A stretch of DNA of 9,874 nt, from contig JALVXW010000199.1 in assembly GCA_027038155.1 (NCBI GenBank), positions 1-9,874 on the forward strand, given 5' to 3'. The notes under the pieces are model-generated. The model ran no database searches. It was not told the origin of the DNA and worked only from the letters and a program-made list of their open reading frames with translations. The DNA is from Sulfurovum sp. Its GTDB lineage: Bacteria > Campylobacterota > Campylobacteria > Campylobacterales > Sulfurovaceae. This document shows positions 1-7,540 of this stretch, piece after piece (the first letter of the stretch is position 1; the number at the start of each line of letters is the position of its first letter). The position numbers were made by a program, and so were the translations under genes.

Positions 1-371
1 CCTATCTCAAAAGCAATAACTGAGAAACCAGCCATAATTGTTACAATAGAGCCAAAAATTGCTCTTTTGGAAATCATCTCAAATCGTTTAAAACCAAATA
101 CATCTCCAAGTGAACCTACAATACAAAATCCTGTTGAACTAACAACAAAGAAGATGTAAACAGCAATTAAAAGCCCCCATGGATGCTCTCTTGTTACACC
201 ATAAGCATGATGACCATGAATTAAATAATTTGTAACTCCAATAGCAAACATGGCCAACATTGCCAATACAGACACTGCTAACAACATATTTATAGGTGTT
301 TTTTCAAAATCTAAAATAGATTTAAGTGAAAAATCCTCTTTAATTGGAATATTTAATGGACCTATTTTCAT
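1..371 (-). CDS. psrC: NrfD/PsrC-type membrane subunit of molybdopterin reductase, N-terminal part
   Basis: Only the first 123 codons are in the window; the gene runs off the left edge. NrfD/PsrC proteins are integral membrane subunits that anchor a periplasmic molybdoenzyme and exchange electrons with the quinone pool. Visible are a polar N-terminus (residues 1-27), a hydrophobic helix at about 28-50, a His-rich loop (HGHH at 52-55, REHPWG at 61-66), a second helix at about 67-88 and a third starting near 104. The REHPWG motif leading into a helix is typical of NrfD starts. The start at 371 is supported by AAGGAG six bases upstream. It follows psrB by 9 bases and is the third gene of the psrABC operon. 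The family is clear; which NrfD subgroup (PsrC, PhsC, TtrC) is not resolvable from the fragment. Confidence 0.85.
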   Translation of the reverse strand, partial: MKIGPLNIPIKEDFSLKSILDFEKTPINMLLAVSVLAMLAMFAIGVTNYLIHGHHAYGVTREHPWGLLIAVYIFFVVSSTGFCIVGSLGDVFGFKRFEMISKRAIFGSIVTIMAGFSVIAFEI

Positions 372-380
372 CTCTACTCC

Positions 381-944
381 TTATGTTAGGTAAAATAATT
401 TTGGATTAGTACCAAGATGTGCTTTTAAACTAAAGTGGTCTCTTGTTCTAAGCAACTCGCTAATCTCACTATTTGGGTCATCTAAATCACCAAATGTTCT
501 TACTTTTGTTGGACAGGTATTTTGACAAGCAGTAGTGGTTTCACCACGAGCTAATCTTGTATCTGAACAGAAAGTACACTTATCTACGGTCATTGTTCTA
601 TCATCAACATATCTTGCATCGTAAGGACAAGCATTCATACAGTAAGAGCATAAAATACATTTGTCACTATCTACCCTAACAACATGATTTTCATCATAAT
701 AAGTTGCATGAGTTGGACACACCTCTTGACAAGGGGCATCTTCACAGTGCTGACACTGACTTGGCATAAATGCAGCTGAAGCAATATCCAATAGTGGCCA
801 TTGTCCATCTGGATTATTGCCTCCTACCCAAATACGGTGTTTCTCTGCACCAAGTTCTACACCGTTTTCCTCTTTACATGCAACCTCACACGCTTTACAG
901 TTAATACAGTTTTTATAATCTAATGCCATTCCATATCTAGCCAT
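381..944 (-). CDS. psrB: four-cluster [4Fe-4S] ferredoxin-like electron-transfer subunit (PsrB/DmsB family)
   Basis: This 187-residue protein carries electrons between the molybdenum subunit and the membrane subunit. It has 16 cysteines in four groups: C13/16/19/23, C64/67/72/76, C96/99/102/106 and C123/126/140/144. The last pair is separated by 13 residues (CTFC ... ACQNTCP), the usual pattern of PsrB/DmsB/NrfC proteins that hold four [4Fe-4S] clusters. It has no signal peptide, so it is probably carried across the membrane by the Tat system bound to the partner encoded by psrA; this is inference from the family. The start ATG lies two bases after the psrA stop codon, and the ribosome site (AAAGGTG) lies inside psrA, so the two are translationally coupled. 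Length is normal for the family. Confidence 0.93.
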   Translation of the reverse strand: MARYGMALDYKNCINCKACEVACKEENGVELGAEKHRIWVGGNNPDGQWPLLDIASAAFMPSQCQHCEDAPCQEVCPTHATYYDENHVVRVDSDKCILCSYCMNACPYDARYVDDRTMTVDKCTFCSDTRLARGETTTACQNTCPTKVRTFGDLDDPNSEISELLRTRDHFSLKAHLGTNPKLFYLT

Positions 945-946
945 GA

Positions 947-3349
947 TTACACCTTTCTTATTTCTACATTTGTTTCATGCATAACAGCCGCACCATATAC
1001 TGGTTCAATTTTATCTTCAATAATAAGAGCATCGTTTGCACCATTTCCATAAGCCATTTCCATTTGTTCGCTACTTCCACCAAAACCATGAAGCATAAAG
1101 ATTTGATTTGGAGCAATTTTATTTGTAGGATAGGCCATTATAGTTACTTTACCTATAGAACTTTTTACTTCCACTTTATCACCAAATTCTATACCCATCT
1201 CTTCACATTTTTGGTTATTAATCCAAATATAGTTGGTAGGGATAAGATCTCTAAGCATCATATTATTCGTTGTTCCACTCTGTGTAAATTGTGCATGGCG
1301 ACCTGTTACCAGTCTAAATTTACCTGCTGGTACAGAGAATGCCATATCATCATGCCATGTTGGCATTGAGTCAACACCTTTTTTTGTTAAGTTTGTCAAA
1401 TTACATTTAACTTTCAACTTATCACCCTGTGTTGAATAGTGTTTTTTATTTTCTGGATAATATTGAAACTCATTTGGATTAAGTTCCTGATGATACTCTT
1501 CTATATTTGGATAATAGACACCTTTTTCATTCAAAATTTCCCAAGCTTTTTTACCAAATGCTTCTACAATTTTCTCTTCATTTTGCTCATGTACCGGTTT
1601 TTCCCAAGGTTCAGCAAGATCAAATCCATTCTGTTTATAATATTTTTCAATCTCTTCGGCACTCATGCCTTTAATATCATCCTGAACATCTTCATCATAC
1701 TTTTGAGTAATTTCCCAAAGTGGTTTAGAAAGTTTTTCTGCCAATTCTCTATAAATTTCTTCTGGTACTTTTGTTTCAAATAAAGGTTTAACAGCTGCTC
1801 TTCTCTGAACAATAGCAGGTTCCAAACCACCATAACTTGCTACGGGGGAAGTTCTTTCAAGATAAGAAGCTTCTGGCAAGATTACATCAGCAAACATAGT
1901 CGTATCACTTGGAAGAATATCAATCATAACATTGAGATCCATTTTCTTTAAAAATGCTTCAGTTTTCTTTGTGTTTGGTACACCACTCATAGGATTATGT
2001 TTTCTCATAAACATTGCTCTTAGCGGATAAGGATTTTTACCCTCAAGTACCATGTTTCGTAGCACTATCCAAGACCCTGTTTTAAGCGAAGGAATAGCAA
2101 TACCCTCTGTGTCAAACCTCTCTTCTACTTGTGCATACATAGGAGCATTTATCTCCTCTTTTGGAAGAGCTAACTTTTTGCCATAGACAATACCGCCTTT
2201 TTTATCTAAGTTTCCACTTAAACCCTGAAAAATAGCCATTGCACGACGAAGTTGGAAGTCATTTTTGGAAAATACACTTCTTCTTCCTTGATAGTAGATA
2301 GGAGATCTTGCTGCCATAAATTCTCTGGCAGTTTTTACAATCTCTTTTGCAGGGATATTTGTAATTTTTGCAGCCCACTCTGGAGTATAGTTTTTAGAGA
2401 TAATATGTTGTTTATAATCTTCAAAACCATCCATGTGCTTAGTAGCAAAATCTTTATCATACAATTCTTCTGTCAGTACTACATATGTTAATGCAAGGAC
2501 AAAAGCTAAGTCAGTTCCAGGGTTTATTGCATACCATCTGTCAGCTTTTGCAGCAGTGTTTGTAAACCTCGGATCCAGAACAATCGTTTTTAACCCTCTA
2601 CCTTTACTTCTTTTAAACATATCCATAGTATCTGGGGTAATAATGGCTTCAGCTCTATTTGCTCCAGCACAGATGAGATAATCTGCATTATTCAAATCAG
2701 CTTCACCGTAAGTACCAATAGTATTTACATATCCACCAAGTGTAGTCTCAAGACAAATACTGATTTCATCTACATAATTTGGAGAACCAATTTTCTCACC
2801 CACTAAAACTTCAAAACCTTCTTTGGAAAGACCTTCACCATTACAATAAGCAATAGTTGCACGGTTATCTTTTTCCTCATCAAGAATCTGCTTAATTCCT
2901 TTGAATTTATCAGTTCCATTCAAGATAGCCTCATAAGCCTCTTCCCAGGTAACTCTTTTATATTTACCATCACCTCTTTCACCAATTCTTACCATTGGAT
3001 ACTTTAAACGATCTGGATCATACATAGTTTGAATCCCTGCATTCCCTCTCGCACAAAGCATATTTCTTGATTTTGGAAAATATGGATTTGGATTAAGTTT
3101 TGTAACAATACCATCTTCAACTCTTGCAAATCCAGCACACTTATTTACACATATACCACACAAATAAGGTATATCCTCCGCTTTCTTAGTACTTGTCTTT
3201 GTCGTAATTGTACTTGGTATGCCACTCTGTGCTGATTTATGTTCATCAGGACCTGCCAAAAGATTAGTCACGCCTACACTTGAACCACCAACAATACTTA
3301 AAGCAACACTACCCTGAAGAAATTTTCTTCTAGATACTTCAACCTGCAT
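947..3349 (-). CDS. psrA: Tat-exported molybdopterin oxidoreductase, polysulfide/thiosulfate reductase type (PsrA/PhsA family)
   Basis: This is an 800-residue catalytic subunit of the DMSO reductase superfamily. Its N-terminus has a twin-arginine signal (SRRKFLQ, residues 6-12) followed by a hydrophobic stretch to about residue 33, so the mature enzyme is periplasmic. A [4Fe-4S] motif follows (C64, C67, C71, C99). The likely molybdenum ligand is C199, in the segment SICLETT. The C-terminal domain (about 675-800) contains the molybdopterin-binding landmarks HGFGG, YGNGAND and MHETNVEI. A charged stretch at about 525-665 precedes that domain. The start is supported by AAGGAGG seven bases upstream. 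Context with a four-cluster ferredoxin and an NrfD protein fits polysulfide, sulfur or thiosulfate reduction with electrons from menaquinone or a hydrogenase. Substrate cannot be read from sequence; tetrathionate or arsenate reductase relatives are less likely alternatives. Confidence 0.88.
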   Translation of the reverse strand: MQVEVSRRKFLQGSVALSIVGGSSVGVTNLLAGPDEHKSAQSGIPSTITTKTSTKKAEDIPYLCGICVNKCAGFARVEDGIVTKLNPNPYFPKSRNMLCARGNAGIQTMYDPDRLKYPMVRIGERGDGKYKRVTWEEAYEAILNGTDKFKGIKQILDEEKDNRATIAYCNGEGLSKEGFEVLVGEKIGSPNYVDEISICLETTLGGYVNTIGTYGEADLNNADYLICAGANRAEAIITPDTMDMFKRSKGRGLKTIVLDPRFTNTAAKADRWYAINPGTDLAFVLALTYVVLTEELYDKDFATKHMDGFEDYKQHIISKNYTPEWAAKITNIPAKEIVKTAREFMAARSPIYYQGRRSVFSKNDFQLRRAMAIFQGLSGNLDKKGGIVYGKKLALPKEEINAPMYAQVEERFDTEGIAIPSLKTGSWIVLRNMVLEGKNPYPLRAMFMRKHNPMSGVPNTKKTEAFLKKMDLNVMIDILPSDTTMFADVILPEASYLERTSPVASYGGLEPAIVQRRAAVKPLFETKVPEEIYRELAEKLSKPLWEITQKYDEDVQDDIKGMSAEEIEKYYKQNGFDLAEPWEKPVHEQNEEKIVEAFGKKAWEILNEKGVYYPNIEEYHQELNPNEFQYYPENKKHYSTQGDKLKVKCNLTNLTKKGVDSMPTWHDDMAFSVPAGKFRLVTGRHAQFTQSGTTNNMMLRDLIPTNYIWINNQKCEEMGIEFGDKVEVKSSIGKVTIMAYPTNKIAPNQIFMLHGFGGSSEQMEMAYGNGANDALIIEDKIEPVYGAAVMHETNVEIRKV

Positions 3350-3381
3350 TAGGTACCCTCCTTACTATAAAAATTATTGCT

Positions 3382-3414
3382 TTATAAATAGGAGAAAAAG
3401 ACTCCTATTTATAA
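3382..3414 (-). repeat. perfect 13-bp stem-loop in the psrA 5' leader
   Basis: TTATAAATAGGAG (3382-3394) and CTCCTATTTATAA (3402-3414) are perfect reverse complements separated by a 7-base loop. The structure lies between the predicted transcription start and the psrA start codon, with 32 bases between it and the ATG. It is not followed by a run of T on the psrA strand, so it is not a standard terminator. It could be a 5' stabilising hairpin, or the binding site of a dimeric regulator at DNA level. Confidence 0.7.
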
Positions 3415-3420
3415 GAATAC

Positions 3421-3431
3421 ATTATATTCTA
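3421..3431 (-). promoter_or_regulatory. -10 region of the psrABC promoter
   Basis: On the minus strand TAGAAT (3431-3426) and a consensus TATAAT (3426-3421) overlap by one base. With TAGAAT as -10, the FNR-like site is centred at -41.5, the usual class II activator position; with TATAAT it would be near -46.5. There is no clear -35 box, which fits an activated promoter or the relaxed -35 of Campylobacterota. Confidence 0.5.
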
Positions 3432-3453
3432 TAGTAGTTAGACTTATATCACT

Positions 3454-3467
3454 ATGATTTAAATCAA
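3454..3467 (-). promoter_or_regulatory. FNR/CRP-family binding site upstream of psrA
   Basis: The minus strand reads TTGAT-TTAA-ATCAT, one base from the FNR consensus TTGAT-N4-ATCAA. The central TGATTTAAATCA is a perfect palindrome. Its distance from the -10 candidate TAGAAT matches class II activation. This suggests oxygen- or electron-acceptor-dependent control of the psr operon, as expected for an anaerobic reductase; which regulator binds is not shown. Confidence 0.55.
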
Positions 3468-3534
3468 TAATTAACGTTTTTTATAGATAAAGTGTAATAT
3501 TTAACCGTCAAATCTATTTTTTTATAAATTGAAT

Positions 3535-3571
3535 TAATATTTATTATCATATAAACTAATAATAAATATTA
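3535..3571. repeat. 13-bp AT-only inverted repeat
   Basis: TAATATTTATTAT (3535-3547) and ATAATAAATATTA (3559-3571) are perfect reverse complements around an 11-base spacer. The arms contain only A and T, so stability is low and chance is possible, but the match is full length. It lies about 70 bp upstream of the FNR-like box. Confidence 0.5.
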
Positions 3572-3807
3572 TTGAACGATTTTCAAAAAGTAACAAGCAA
3601 AGACAATAGCCCAAAATAAGACAACGCACTAAAAACCTGTTCTGTCTGTACATCAGATTTTATCCCAAATCACCCATATATTTACCCTGCGTAGATTTGT
3701 TTTCTTCGTGTTTCCAGATTGTCATATAAAGCACCTTCACTAAACTTAAAAGATCATACTTTGATTTGATTAATGTTTAATGGGAGTTAGTAGATAAGAG
3801 GAGAATA

Positions 3808-3836
3808 AAAGTTTTGCAAGAGAAAAACTCCTGCAA
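3808..3836 (-). terminator. rho-independent terminator of rplM-rpsI
   Basis: On the minus strand TTGCAGGAG-TTTTT-CTCTTGCAA forms a 9-bp stem with one G-U pair and a 5-base loop (3814-3836). It is followed by AACTTTTATT. It lies about 45 bases after the rpsI stop codon. The T-run is broken by C, so efficiency may be moderate. Confidence 0.6.
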
Positions 3837-3882
3837 GAGAAAATAGTAGTAAAAATACCGACTATCTTTTTCTGAAAAAACG

Positions 3883-4272
3883 TTAACGTTTTGAGAATTG
3901 TGGAGAACGTCTCGCTTTTTTCTTACCTGGTTTCTTACGCTCAACAACTCTTGAGTCACGAGTAAGAAGACCTTCAGGTTTAAGGATAGCTCTAAAAGAC
4001 TCTTCATATTGCACAAGTGCTTTAGTAATACCATGTTTTAAAGCATCTGCTTGAGCAGCATAGCCACCACCAAGAGTCGTTGCTTTAATATTCATACTCT
4101 CTAGTTGCTTAGTAAGTTCAAGTGGAAGTCTTACTTTCATTTTAAGTGTTTCATGTCCACCTAACCATTGGTCAAGTGTTTTGCCGTTTATAAGCATTTC
4201 ACCATTACCTGGCGTCATCCAAACTTTAGCGATAGCCGCTTTTCTTTTTCCTGTTGCATAAATAGTTGCCAT
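3883..4272 (-). CDS. rpsI: 30S ribosomal protein S9
   Basis: This 129-residue protein has the normal length of bacterial S9 (uS9), which binds 16S rRNA in the head of the small subunit and reaches the P-site tRNA with its C-terminal tail. The sequence begins ATGKRKAAIAKVW, carries the GGGYAAQADALKHGI segment (68-82) and ends in the basic tail with the conserved SKR terminus. The start lies two bases after the rplM stop; its ribosome site AAGGAAG overlaps the last rplM codons, so the two genes are coupled, as in most bacteria. A perfect 16-base palindrome (3877-3892) covers its stop codon. Confidence 0.98.
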   Translation of the reverse strand: MATIYATGKRKAAIAKVWMTPGNGEMLINGKTLDQWLGGHETLKMKVRLPLELTKQLESMNIKATTLGGGYAAQADALKHGITKALVQYEESFRAILKPEGLLTRDSRVVERKKPGKKKARRSPQFSKR

Positions 4273-4274
4273 GA

Positions 4275-4700
4275 TTACGCTTCCTTATTGATTTGTGCAG
4301 TATGTGGGTGTTCGCTACCCGCGTATACTTTCATTTTTTTAATCATTTGCTTACCAAGTTTAGTCTTTGGAAGCATACCTCTCATGGCACGCATATAAAG
4401 CTTCTCAGTATGATTTTCTAACATATCACCAAGTTTTTTACTTTTTGTAGAACCAAAGTATCCAGAGTGCGTAAAGTACTCTTTCTCTTCTAGTTTTACA
4501 CCAGAGAATTTTGCTTTTTCAGCATTGATGATAACTACATAGTCACCACAGTCTACATTTGGTGTAAATGATGGTTTATGTTTGCCTCTAAGAAGTGTTG
4601 CCACATCTGTCAAAATACGACCAAAAGTTAACCCTTCTGCATCGATTAAATGCCAGTCACGTCTCACTTCAGCAGGTTTAAGTACCTTTGTCATGTTCAT
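4275..4700 (-). CDS. rplM: 50S ribosomal protein L13
   Basis: The 141-residue product matches bacterial L13 (uL13), an early-assembling 23S rRNA-binding protein. Recognisable segments are RRDWHLIDAEG (14-24), GRILTDVATLLRGKHKPSF and the GMLPKTKLG region near residue 108. The start at 4700 has AAGGA with a short spacer; a second ATG at 4694 would give the more usual family start MTKVLKP and cannot be excluded. It is the first gene of the rplM-rpsI pair and has its own promoter just upstream, between it and addA. Confidence 0.97.
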   Translation of the reverse strand: MNMTKVLKPAEVRRDWHLIDAEGLTFGRILTDVATLLRGKHKPSFTPNVDCGDYVVIINAEKAKFSGVKLEEKEYFTHSGYFGSTKSKKLGDMLENHTEKLYMRAMRGMLPKTKLGKQMIKKMKVYAGSEHPHTAQINKEA

Positions 4701-4756
4701 GATATTTCCTTGTTTGAATAGAACAATAAATCACCCTATTGCTCATTTGTGAACGG

Positions 4757-4762
4757 ATTGTA
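4757..4762 (-). promoter_or_regulatory. -10 box of the rplM-rpsI promoter
   Basis: TACAAT on the minus strand (one mismatch to TATAAT) lies in the 95-bp gap between addA and rplM. It would give a leader of about 50 bases. Upstream the DNA is A/T-rich with no good -35, common in this phylum. No clear terminator for addA is seen in the gap, so some read-through from addA is possible. Confidence 0.45.
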
Positions 4763-4795
4763 CCCACTTAAGCTTAATATTTTCTTAAATTAAGT

Positions 4796-7540
4796 TTAGT
4801 TTAAGTTTAAAAGGAAAATTCCTTCATTTGTCAAGTAAATTATCATCCCCTCCGTTCTCTTCCCCGTAATATCTGCAATTGCTTTTTTATAATACCCTAC
4901 TTGATTTTGATGTTTAATCCCATATTTTTTAGAACTTTTATAGTCTATCACAAGGTTATAATCCTCATACTCCAAAAGTAAATCTATCTGCTTGAGTTCT
5001 CCCTCGTAAGAGAGAGACTGTTCTTTGCGTATTTTAGCTCCCTGTAACAATGATTGAAATACGTCATCCTCTATCAACATATGTACACGTTTTTCTATCT
5101 CTTCTAGATGCTCTTGGGTGAGTTGTTGTCCATACCTGTTGTTTACTGCCATCATAGCCACAGACAGACTCTCTTTATCAAAGCTTCCCAACATCTCTAA
5201 AGCATAATGCAATGCTGTACCAAAGCGTATGGCTTCGTAGTCTTTTTCTTCCTCTTCAGGCTTTTCTGGTGTCTCTTGTGTACCGTAGTTAAAGAGAACT
5301 ATACGTTCTTGGTGGGCAGGAATACCCACCCTACATTCCATTGGCTGAGCTTGTCGAAGCTTACCAATAGACATCACCTCTATACCCAAATCATCAAAAA
5401 GTGAGTCTTTGGGCTTTCGTATGACTATCATCCCCTCAACAGCACGTGTAAGTGCCACATAGAGGACATTCATACTGTCTTTGGCCAAAGAAGCTTTACG
5501 CTCTTCTATAATACGAGCATATTCTAAATCAAAGTTTTCTCTGCCTTTGGTGCGGTAGAGTATCTTGTCTATATACAAGCTCTCATCATAATGATACAAA
5601 AGTGCTGACTTATCGCTATTCTTTCGTGTCAATTTATCTAAAAGTATCACATATTCAAACTCCAACCCTTTAGAGCCGTGTATCGTCATAATTTTTGCAC
5701 CATGCACCGTATTGGAAGCTACAGCAATGCTAGAGGTATGAAACTCCTCTACAAACGCAGGAATATCACTATAATTGGAGGCAAACTCCAAAAGCTTTAA
5801 GACATTTAAGTCTTCATCAAAATAACCGAACTCACGCACCAACTTATCTATCACTTGTAAAGGAGACATGAACGCAGAGAACCAAGAGACATCTACCTCT
5901 TCCAGTGTTTTTCCTGCATTGTTCAACATCGCTTGTGCATCTATCTTCTCTCCAAAGAAAAGGTACTCCATCATGGCAACCAAAGCTGCAATACGAGGCA
6001 TATTTTTAAGCGAAGAAGAGGTTTTAAGAAGTGTATCTATCCCCTCATGCTGACATGCCTCTTGCAGCATCTGTCCATCTTTGTTGGTACTAACTAAAAA
6101 AGCTATGTCATCTACATCAACCCCTAAGTCTAGTAGTCTTTTGGCTTGTTTTACCGCTTCGTCTATAAGCTCTTCAGACTCCACTACTTCCACATACCCC
6201 TCAGATGCCCCATCCCTACTCTTTTGAGGCACATACCCCTGCATAGTAGGTTCAAACCAACGATTCACCTGCTCCACTGCATTTTTGCTGCTTCGATAAT
6301 TGGTATCCATAGGGGCTATCTCAATGCCATAATCTTTTGCCACCTTGTCAAAAAGCTCCTCTACCCCACCACGAAAACGATAAAGTGACTGCTTGGTATC
6401 ACCCACATAGAAAAAACTTCTAAACTCACTCTGCCCTGAACCTGCAAATATTTCATCTATGAGCGGTTTGAGGAGTAAAAACTGTAACGTAGAAGTATCT
6501 TGAAACTCATCAAGCAGTATATGTTTAAACTTAGAGTCTATCTTGAAGTACAAAAACTCCTTACTGATGCTCTCATATAAAAGCCTATAGGTAAAATAGG
6601 TCAAGTCGTCAAAACTAAGCACTCCTGAACTTTTAGCATTGCTTATGTTGGCATTTTTGTAGTAGTTGTAGATATTAAAAAGGTTTTCTAACACTATCGC
6701 TTCTCTAGCCTCTGCCCACCGAAGCAACTTCTCTTTGAGTATAAGGAATTCTACATCTATAGCAGGATTTTTCTCTACATATTTTTTATAATTTCTATGA
6801 TCCAGAAGTGACGCTTTATTGAAAACCGTTTTGCCTGCAAGCTCTTTGACGCTCATTGGTTTAAAATTACTAATTGCCGTTGGCGAAGCACCTGATTCAA
6901 CCACCAATTTTTCAACAACTGCTCTTTGCCTATCTATATCCTCTTCAATCTCTTTAAGAGCATAAGGTTTACTTTTGAAAGGGGGCAATAGAGAATCTAC
7001 CTTATAAAAGTTCTGCATAAGCTCAAAGATTTTCCCAAAACGCTTGTCTTCTATGTCTATAGCCAGCTTCACAAGGTTAGAGAGCAATCCATTGGCTTGT
7101 ACCTCATCTAAAAAGTATTTCTCCAGCTCATCATTTCCTTGCTCTTTAGTCACAAAGTCAGGCTCCAACCCCAACTCCAAAGAAGCCGAACGCAGTATGC
7201 TAGAAAAAAAGCTATCTAATGTCACGATGTAAGAACTATGCGAAAGAAACCGAGCCAATACCTCTGGCTGCTTCTTAAACAACTCCTCTCTACTCAATCC
7301 TGTCTCTACCAACACAGCTTCCAAAAAAGCTTCATTATCCCCAAGGTTACGAAGAGAATCCACCACCCGCTGACGCATCTCTGCGGCTGCCTTGTTGGTA
7401 AATGTCGCTGCCAATATACTAGACGGCGACTCTCCCATAAAAAGGAGTGAGATATAGCGAACTGAGAGTGCAAAGGTCTTGCCTGAACCTGCAGCGGCTG
7501 ATAGTGCTAGGTAAGGTTTGAAATTAGGGTTAGTGCTCAT
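4796..7540 (-). CDS. addA: AddA-type helicase-nuclease (RecB-like), double-strand break repair
   Basis: This 914-residue superfamily I helicase has a C-terminal RecB-family nuclease domain. Helicase motifs in order: Walker A SAAAGSGKT (14-22), motif Ia TFTNKAAAEMR (46-56), Walker B DEFQDT (344-349), motif III VGDTKQSLYRF (379-389), NYRS (414-417), motif V TIHGSKGLEFEYV (619-631) and motif VI LYVALTRA (693-700). Nuclease residues seen: GTALH (H778), D853 in QIDLLLE, DYK (866-868) and Q880/Y883. In AddAB the complex unwinds and resects broken ends for RecA loading. Its usual partner gene addB is absent from its expected upstream place. The start abuts the stop of the upstream toxin gene (TAG then ATG) with no ribosome site, but Walker A at residue 14 supports this start. 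Residues about 728-746 come from an inserted palindromic repeat. Confidence 0.92.
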   Translation of the reverse strand: MSTNPNFKPYLALSAAAGSGKTFALSVRYISLLFMGESPSSILAATFTNKAAAEMRQRVVDSLRNLGDNEAFLEAVLVETGLSREELFKKQPEVLARFLSHSSYIVTLDSFFSSILRSASLELGLEPDFVTKEQGNDELEKYFLDEVQANGLLSNLVKLAIDIEDKRFGKIFELMQNFYKVDSLLPPFKSKPYALKEIEEDIDRQRAVVEKLVVESGASPTAISNFKPMSVKELAGKTVFNKASLLDHRNYKKYVEKNPAIDVEFLILKEKLLRWAEAREAIVLENLFNIYNYYKNANISNAKSSGVLSFDDLTYFTYRLLYESISKEFLYFKIDSKFKHILLDEFQDTSTLQFLLLKPLIDEIFAGSGQSEFRSFFYVGDTKQSLYRFRGGVEELFDKVAKDYGIEIAPMDTNYRSSKNAVEQVNRWFEPTMQGYVPQKSRDGASEGYVEVVESEELIDEAVKQAKRLLDLGVDVDDIAFLVSTNKDGQMLQEACQHEGIDTLLKTSSSLKNMPRIAALVAMMEYLFFGEKIDAQAMLNNAGKTLEEVDVSWFSAFMSPLQVIDKLVREFGYFDEDLNVLKLLEFASNYSDIPAFVEEFHTSSIAVASNTVHGAKIMTIHGSKGLEFEYVILLDKLTRKNSDKSALLYHYDESLYIDKILYRTKGRENFDLEYARIIEERKASLAKDSMNVLYVALTRAVEGMIVIRKPKDSLFDDLGIEVMSIGKLRQAQPMECRVGIPAHQERIVLFNYGTQETPEKPEEEEKDYEAIRFGTALHYALEMLGSFDKESLSVAMMAVNNRYGQQLTQEHLEEIEKRVHMLIEDDVFQSLLQGAKIRKEQSLSYEGELKQIDLLLEYEDYNLVIDYKSSKKYGIKHQNQVGYYKKAIADITGKRTEGMIIYLTNEGIFLLNLN
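5303..5362. repeat. palindromic repeat element inserted in frame in addA
   Basis: Two inverted repeats sit side by side. GGTGGG (5311-5316) pairs with CCCACC (5325-5330), and the pairing can be extended inward past one mismatch to a four-base loop. AGCTT (5348-5352) pairs with AAGCT (5357-5361) around GTCG. The motif GGCTGAGCTTGTCGAAGC and the GGTGGGCA...CCCACC unit resemble dispersed short repeats known from many bacterial genomes; that resemblance is from memory. The DNA is more GC-rich than the surrounding gene. It encodes about residues 728-746, in the linker between helicase motif VI and the nuclease domain, where neighbouring sequence is low-complexity and acidic. Confidence 0.55.

Larger units (their letters stand above)
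3350..3882. other. 533-bp intergenic region between rpsI and psrA
   Basis: This spacer has no convincing intact gene. From the rpsI side it holds a rho-independent terminator (about 3808-3836), a less AT-rich stretch that may contain decayed coding sequence (3583-3753), a 13-bp AT-only inverted repeat (3535-3571), an FNR/CRP-like operator (3454-3467), -10 candidates (3421-3431), a perfect 13-bp stem-loop (3382-3414) and the psrA ribosome site (3357-3363). Confidence 0.7.

Noticed and set aside
942..951. Identical junction TAATCATGGC at psrA-psrB and rplM-rpsI
   Set aside because: Short match explained by a stop codon, two bases and a start codon in coupled genes; not a repeat element.
977..2681. 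Several open frames on the plus strand opposite psrA
   Set aside because: They lie antisense to a gene with clear family motifs, have no ribosome sites, and read as low-complexity Phe/Ile/Cys-rich sequence.
3877..3892. Perfect 16-base palindrome AAAACGTTAACGTTTT over the rpsI stop codon
   Set aside because: No loop or T-run suited to termination and no promoter next to it; probably coincidence, the better terminator lies downstream.
3777..4034. Minus-strand open frame overlapping the end of rpsI
   Set aside because: Same DNA as rpsI in another frame, and it runs across the terminator; no ribosome site.
5207..7450. Plus-strand open frames opposite addA
   Set aside because: Antisense shadows of the conserved helicase-nuclease, with no start signals.
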